Positions 60,021-64,000 of a stretch of DNA of 64,000 nucleotides are shown here, one piece after another. The position numbers and the translations under genes are program-made. The notes beneath the pieces were generated by a model. That model did not search any database. It was given only the letters and a program-made list of their open reading frames with translations, and was not told the origin of the DNA. How positions within the stretch are numbered: position 1 is the stretch's first letter; each line of letters begins with the position of its first letter. The stretch spans positions 44,043-108,042 of the forward strand of contig JAGHZY010000002.1 of NCBI GenBank assembly GCA_017745175.1, written 5' to 3'. This stretch comes from Sphingopyxis sp. (GTDB taxonomy: Bacteria; Pseudomonadota; Alphaproteobacteria; Sphingomonadales; Sphingomonadaceae).

Positions 60021-60664
60021 TCATGCCCGCTTCTTCGCCCGCGCCGCGGCTGCTACCGCGCCTCATCCTGCTCGCCGCCGCGGCGTTGCTGCTCGTCGCC
60101 GTCTGGTGGGCTGTCGCGGCGTGGCAGGACTGGCAAAAGGGTTATGGCCCCGAAACGGTCGTCGCCGCGAGCCTGCGGGGCCTGCAGGAACAGAATGTTC
60201 TCGTGCCCTTCACCGCGCGCTATGTTGCCGTCGTCACCTCGACGCAGAGCCGGCTGGGGCTGAGTGCGAAGAAGACGCTGATCATGCCAGGAACGGTGCG
60301 TTACGAACTCGATCTCGGCAAGCTGAAACAGTCCGACCTCGACTGGGATGCGGCCGCCAATGCGCTCACCGTTACCCTGCCGCCGCTGCGGCTCGCGGGG
60401 CCGGAGATCGATATCGACGCGATCAGCGAATATCGCGATGGCGAGATATTGCTCACGCTCACCGATGCAGAACGCACACTCGATGCCGCGAACCGCAAGC
60501 GCGCGCAGGAAGAGCTGATCGCGCAGGCGAAGGGGGCGACGCCGATGCGCCTCGCGCAGGGCGCTGCGCGCACCGCGGTTGAACAGAGCTTTGCGATGCC
60601 GCTGAAAGCGGCGGGGATCGACGCCAGGGTGACCGCGCGCTTCGCCGACGCACCGGCCGGGTAA
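60017..60664 (+). CDS. DUF4230 family membrane-anchored protein
   Basis: This 215-residue protein has one N-terminal helix (about 15-36, LILLAAAALLLVAVWWAV). An extracytoplasmic domain with ARYVAVVTSTQSR, KTLIMPGTVRYELDLGKL and the VTLPPLRLAGPEIDID pattern resembles DUF4230. Function unknown. The ATG at 60017 overlaps the previous stop (ATGA). It is probably the last gene of the run that begins at 58342. Confidence 0.72.
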   Translation: MIMPASSPAPRLLPRLILLAAAALLLVAVWWAVAAWQDWQKGYGPETVVAASLRGLQEQNVLVPFTARYVAVVTSTQSRLGLSAKKTLIMPGTVRYELDLGKLKQSDLDWDAAANALTVTLPPLRLAGPEIDIDAISEYRDGEILLTLTDAERTLDAANRKRAQEELIAQAKGATPMRLAQGAARTAVEQSFAMPLKAAGIDARVTARFADAPAG

Positions 60665-60730
60665 AAACCCGGCTTTCCGTGCTTCGGCAGCTTTGTTATC
60701 CTTCGCCCGGGTCGGGCAGGGGGAACTGGC

Positions 60731-61444
60731 ATGGCTACAGCGGCGGAGGGCGCACCGCGCGCCGAGCTTTTCTGGCATCGCATGGCGATCGGCCTCGCGG
60801 TCTTCATCGTCTTCGGATTCCTGCAATTCGCGCTCAGGGGTTTCGTCGATCCGGTCGCGGCGCCTTTCTGGGTGCATCTTCACGGGATCGCGATGCTGGC
60901 GTGGCTTGCGCTGCTGATCGCCCAGCCGACGCTCGTCTCGCGCGATCATCTCGCGCTGCACCGGCGGCTCGGGTGGGTCGGGGCGGGGCTCGCGCTGTTC
61001 ATCACCGGCCTTGGCATCTTTACCGGCCTCGCCTCGCTGGCGCTGAACCGCTTTCCGCCCTTCTTTTCGCCGCCTTATTTTCTCGCGCTGACCTCCGTGG
61101 AATCGCTTGTCTTCGGCCTGACGGTGTGGGCAGCGGTGCGCCGGCGCCATGCGACCGCATGGCACCGGCGGCTGATGATCGGCGCGACGATCATCCTCCT
61201 CGAACCCGCGCTTGGCCGCATCCTGCCGATGCCCCTGATGATCGGCTGGTCCGACATTCCGATCGGCCTGATCCAGCTTGGCGTCGTCGGCATCATTGCG
61301 TTGTACGACCGCCGTACGCTCGGCCGCGTTCATCCCGCGACAAAAGCGATCGCGGCGATTGTCATCACGGTGCGCGTCACCATCTATCTCCTGGCGATGA
61401 CACCTCCGGTCGTCGCGCTCGCGGAGCGGCTTGCCGGCGCATAG
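60731..61444 (+). CDS. Multi-pass membrane protein with conserved-looking histidines
   Basis: This 237-residue protein has six or seven hydrophobic helices. Histidines occur at helix edges (WVHLHG, LALHRRLGW, ATAWHRRLM). This pattern is seen in several small cytochrome-like and DUF2306-like membrane families, but haem binding is only a guess. It is preceded by GGGGGA and stands alone between the DUF4230-like gene and nadA, with 66 and 68 bp gaps. Confidence 0.6.
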   Translation: MATAAEGAPRAELFWHRMAIGLAVFIVFGFLQFALRGFVDPVAAPFWVHLHGIAMLAWLALLIAQPTLVSRDHLALHRRLGWVGAGLALFITGLGIFTGLASLALNRFPPFFSPPYFLALTSVESLVFGLTVWAAVRRRHATAWHRRLMIGATIILLEPALGRILPMPLMIGWSDIPIGLIQLGVVGIIALYDRRTLGRVHPATKAIAAIVITVRVTIYLLAMTPPVVALAERLAGA

Positions 61445-61512
61445 CCGAATTGCCCTGCCGGGGGCAGCAGTGTAGGGGGTTCGCCAAGGCAAAAGCCAGA
61501 TAAGGAAAAGCG

Positions 61513-62502
61513 ATGACTGCTCCCGTTCGCGAGAATCTCTCGGGCCTCGACCTGCGCGCCGAAATCGAACGCCTCCGCAAGGAACGCAACGCCGTCATCC
61601 TCGCGCATTATTACCAGAAGCCCGAGATTCAGGACCTCGCCGATTTCGTCGGCGATTCGCTCGAACTGTCGCGCAAGGCGGCCGATACCGACGCCGACGT
61701 CATCGCCTTTTGCGGCGTCAAGTTCATGGCCGAAACGGCGAAGATCCTGTCGCCGCAGAAGACGGTGATCCTGCCCGACATGGACGCGGGCTGCAGTCTC
61801 GAAGACAGCTGCCCGCCCGAACAGTTCAAACGCTTCCGCGAAGCGCATCCCGATCATATCGCGCTGACCTACATCAACTGCTCGGCGGCGGTGAAGGCGC
61901 TCAGCGACATCATCGTCACCTCGTCGAGCGCCGAGACGATCATCAGCCAGATCTCGCCCGAGCAGAAGATCATCTTCGGCCCCGACCGCCATCTCGGCGG
62001 CTATCTCAACCGGAAATTCGGGCGTGACATGCTGCTGTGGCCGGGCGTGTGCATCGTCCACGAGGCATTCAGCGAGACCGAATTGCTGAAGCTCAAGGCG
62101 CAGCATCCGGGCGCCCCCGTCGCCGCGCACCCCGAATGCCCGCCGCATATCGTCGACCATGCCGATTATGTCGGGTCGACCAGCGGGATCCTGCAGTTCG
62201 CGAAAAGCTTCCCCGGCGACACGCTGATCGTTGCGACCGAACCGCACATCATCCACCAGATGGAACTCGCGCTGCCCGAAAAGACTTTCATCGGTGCGCC
62301 GGGTGCCGACGGCAACTGTAACTGCAACATCTGCCCTTATATGGCGCTCAACACGATGGAGAAGCTCTACATCGCGTTGCGCGACCTGAAGCCGCAGATC
62401 GAGATGGAGGAAGGCCTCCGCCTCGCCGCGCGCAAGAGCCTCGACCGGATGCTCGAAATGGCATCGGGGACGATCGGCAAGGGCGATTTGGGCAAGCGCT
62501 GA
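61513..62502 (+). CDS. nadA: Quinolinate synthase
   Basis: This 329-residue enzyme condenses iminoaspartate with dihydroxyacetone phosphate to quinolinate in NAD synthesis. It has the three repeated alpha/beta domains and the cluster cysteines expected at C94 (DAGCSLEDSC), C180 (WPGVCIVHE) and in the C-terminal CNCNICPYMALN group (C269-C274). It also shows the AHYYQ and SSSAE motifs. The partner genes nadB and nadC are not adjacent. The preceding AAGGAAAAG is a good ribosome-binding site. Confidence 0.96.
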   Translation: MTAPVRENLSGLDLRAEIERLRKERNAVILAHYYQKPEIQDLADFVGDSLELSRKAADTDADVIAFCGVKFMAETAKILSPQKTVILPDMDAGCSLEDSCPPEQFKRFREAHPDHIALTYINCSAAVKALSDIIVTSSSAETIISQISPEQKIIFGPDRHLGGYLNRKFGRDMLLWPGVCIVHEAFSETELLKLKAQHPGAPVAAHPECPPHIVDHADYVGSTSGILQFAKSFPGDTLIVATEPHIIHQMELALPEKTFIGAPGADGNCNCNICPYMALNTMEKLYIALRDLKPQIEMEEGLRLAARKSLDRMLEMASGTIGKGDLGKR

Positions 62503-62630
62503 CCCGGTCATCCGGCCACCGATGTTGCATTTCCGGAAAATGATATAAGTTCCGCCTCCTAAGGCGCGAGTCTCGCCCCCCGTGCGAGCGTCTGACGGCG
62601 AATTCTTGCGTCTGGCAGGAGGATGGTCGC

Positions 62631-63761
62631 ATGGCAGAAGATTGGCTGGCTGATGTCAGGAAATATGTCGCGGACGCCGACGAGACGGTGGTGTCCGCGA
62701 TCGTCAAATATCTTGGCATCGCACTCAGAAACCGCGATTCCTCACTCGTTTCCTTCAGCGACAAGAAGGAAACCGACAGAGTCCGCGAGAATTTCCTCAA
62801 GAAGAAGCTCGGGCTGACCGACGATGACGCGACGCTCGATGCCGCGATCGCCTCCGTCGGCGAACGGATGAAGGAAGACCGGACCAAGAACCGCGTCACC
62901 GTCTATTATCTGCTCGCGCAGCATTTCGGCCTGCTCAGCCTCTTCGGGGGCGTTGCCGGGGCTGCCGGTGTCGCCGGTGCAGCCGCCGGGTTGGCGGCCG
63001 CGGGCGGGCTCGGCAGCGACGCGGACGCGGATGAAGACAAGGCGCCCGTCGCGCCGCTTGCCGCGGCAGGTCTGGGAGCCGGCGCAGCAGTGGCAGGCGC
63101 AGCAGCTGCGGCGCCTGCAAGCGATCCCGCGCCCGCCGCAGCGCCTGTTGCACCCGCGACACCGCCGCCGCCCGCATCCCCCCAGACCGCCTATACGAGC
63201 GGCGGTGACGAAAAGGCCGGCGGCGGCATGGGCTGGCTCGGTTGGCTCCTGCTCGCGCTCGTGCTCGCGGCGCTGATCTTCTTCGGGTTGCGCTATTGCT
63301 CGAAACAGGAGGCTGCGGTGGCGCCGGCCGCAGACGAAGCCGTTGTCAGCGAGACGGTTCCGCCCGCCACCGATGCGACGGCGACCGCCGCTGCTGCCGC
63401 TATCCCCGAAGGCGCCGGCGTCGTCGCGGCGGACCGCGAGGGCAAGCCGATGCTGACGGTCTATTTCGACACCGGCAAGTCGGAGGTGTCGAACGACCTG
63501 ACCGCGGCCGCATCGGCGGTGAAGGCCTATCTCGACGCCAATCCGGCCGCGTCTCTGGCGGTTTCGGGCTATAATGACCCGACGGGCAACGCGGCCGCGA
63601 ATGCCGAATTGTCGAAGAACCGTGCGCAGAGCGTGAAGGCGGCGCTCGAGAAGCTGGGCATCGCGGCGGAGAAGGTCGTTCTCGAAAAGCCGGCAGAGAC
63701 CACCACGACCGGCACCGACAATTCGGCGGCGCGCCGCGTGGAAGTGACCGTGAAGGGCTGA
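62631..63761 (+). CDS. DUF2853 - membrane helix - OmpA-like domain fusion
   Basis: In this 376-residue protein, residues 1-105 match DUF2853 (DWLADVRKYVADADETVV, then NRDSSLVSFSDKKETDRVR). A long Ala/Pro-rich segment leads to a membrane helix at about 202-221. The C-terminus (about 275-376) is an OmpA-like peptidoglycan-binding domain with TVYFDTGKSEVSND and GYNDPTGNAAANAELSKNRAQSV. There is no signal peptide, so the DUF2853 part should be cytoplasmic and the OmpA part periplasmic. The 128 bp before it hold no gene. A terminator follows. Confidence 0.85.
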   Translation: MAEDWLADVRKYVADADETVVSAIVKYLGIALRNRDSSLVSFSDKKETDRVRENFLKKKLGLTDDDATLDAAIASVGERMKEDRTKNRVTVYYLLAQHFGLLSLFGGVAGAAGVAGAAAGLAAAGGLGSDADADEDKAPVAPLAAAGLGAGAAVAGAAAAAPASDPAPAAAPVAPATPPPPASPQTAYTSGGDEKAGGGMGWLGWLLLALVLAALIFFGLRYCSKQEAAVAPAADEAVVSETVPPATDATATAAAAAIPEGAGVVAADREGKPMLTVYFDTGKSEVSNDLTAAASAVKAYLDANPAASLAVSGYNDPTGNAAANAELSKNRAQSVKAALEKLGIAAEKVVLEKPAETTTTGTDNSAARRVEVTVKG

Positions 63762-63783
63762 TTGCCCTTCCGATACGCGACAG

Positions 63784-63813
63784 GAAAGCGGGGCCTTCGG
63801 GTCCCGCTTTTTT
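63784..63813 (+). terminator. Intrinsic terminator after the DUF2853-OmpA gene
   Basis: AAAGCGGG pairs with CCCGCTTT around a short loop containing GCCTTCGGGT, followed by TTTTCGTT. It lies 22 bp after the stop at 63761. Confidence 0.8.
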
Positions 63814-64000
63814 CGTTCCGATTCGCGATTCGCGGAGGACCCCGATTCCGTGCGGCGAAGGCGAGTCGGTTCGACGGTCGAATCCGAAAATGCTGCGGCG
63901 CTGTTACAAAAATGCTGCAGGGAATCCGCTTGTTGCTAATGCCGGACTTATCCACAAGCGCAGACGGCCGATCGGGGTTTTTCGCGCATTTTCTGTTGGC
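63814..64000. other. Gene-free tail with one DnaA box
   Basis: The last 187 bp hold no supported gene. TTATCCACA at 63948-63956 is a perfect DnaA-box 9-mer. Short tandem GATTCGCG units (63821-63836) lie upstream. One box alone does not make an origin. The region may be the start of a regulated promoter for a gene beyond the window. Confidence 0.5.

Noticed and set aside
63948..63956. Replication origin at the window end
   Set aside because: Only one DnaA 9-mer is present. There is no cluster of boxes, AT-rich unwinding region or origin-linked gene in view.

Overview
The window is a stretch of chromosome from a high-GC alphaproteobacterium, most likely a sphingomonad of the Sphingopyxis/Sphingomonas type. 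The reasons are the protein sequences, the gene order yebC-ruvC-ruvA-ruvB-ybgC-tolQRAB-pal, GapR, the F1-ATPase zeta inhibitor, a DUF2853-OmpA protein, and dispersed palindromes built on a CCCGGA(N5)TCCGGG core. No tRNA, rRNA, CRISPR array, insertion sequence or phage gene was recognised. The only broken gene seen is a small frameshifted membrane-protein gene at 31732-32087.

Region by region. 1-10673 (+): a type II secretion operon, gspD (cut by the window edge) through gspN, followed by the prepilin peptidase gspO. Most genes overlap by 4 bp. It converges, with overlapping stop codons, on 10660-21298 (-). That block holds the Tol-Pal envelope genes, the Holliday-junction genes ruvA, ruvB and ruvC, yebC, and small regulators (YbjQ, GapR, DUF1244). 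Three unrelated genes (ParA-like ATPase, GFA protein, small zinc-ribbon membrane protein) sit inside the ruv block. 21394-24380 (+): pyruvate kinase, the leucyl/arginyl-transferase Bpt, and a DUF3060 protein. 24630-30786 (+): a compact operon that looks like a purpose-built transmembrane electron conduit. It encodes a flavoprotein with two cyclic-nucleotide domains and four Fe-S clusters, a membrane protein with two H-x13-H haem pairs, and an FHA domain joined through one membrane helix to a decahaem cytochrome. A CpdA-like cyclic-nucleotide phosphodiesterase follows. 30780-33570 (-): a 2-hydroxyacid dehydrogenase, the pseudogene and cysS.

33620-49401 (-): a five-gene cluster reading CHAT protease, CHASE2 adenylate cyclase, FecR-like protein, TpsB transporter and a 2611-residue TpsA exoprotein. 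49612-50561 (+): ATPase zeta inhibitor, BolA and monothiol glutaredoxin, with a terminator. 50770-52190: a truncated haemoglobin and a globin, divergent from an NsrR-type regulator, with an NsrR-like operator and two well-spaced promoters between them. 52195-55702: an ECF sigma/anti-sigma pair divergent from a subtilisin-like protease and a Gly-rich secreted protein. A near-perfect palindrome there reads as the same ECF promoter on both strands, and a third copy precedes the Gly-rich protein. 56124-64000 (+): BlaI/M56 regulatory pair with its operator, a metallo-beta-lactamase-fold hydrolase, three poorly characterised envelope proteins, nadA, a DUF2853-OmpA fusion, and a tail with one DnaA box.

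Several genes may connect through cyclic nucleotides: the CHASE2 cyclase could make cAMP, the CpdA-like enzyme could degrade it, and the two-cNBD flavoprotein could sense it. All functions are read from sequence and recalled family features. No database search was run.
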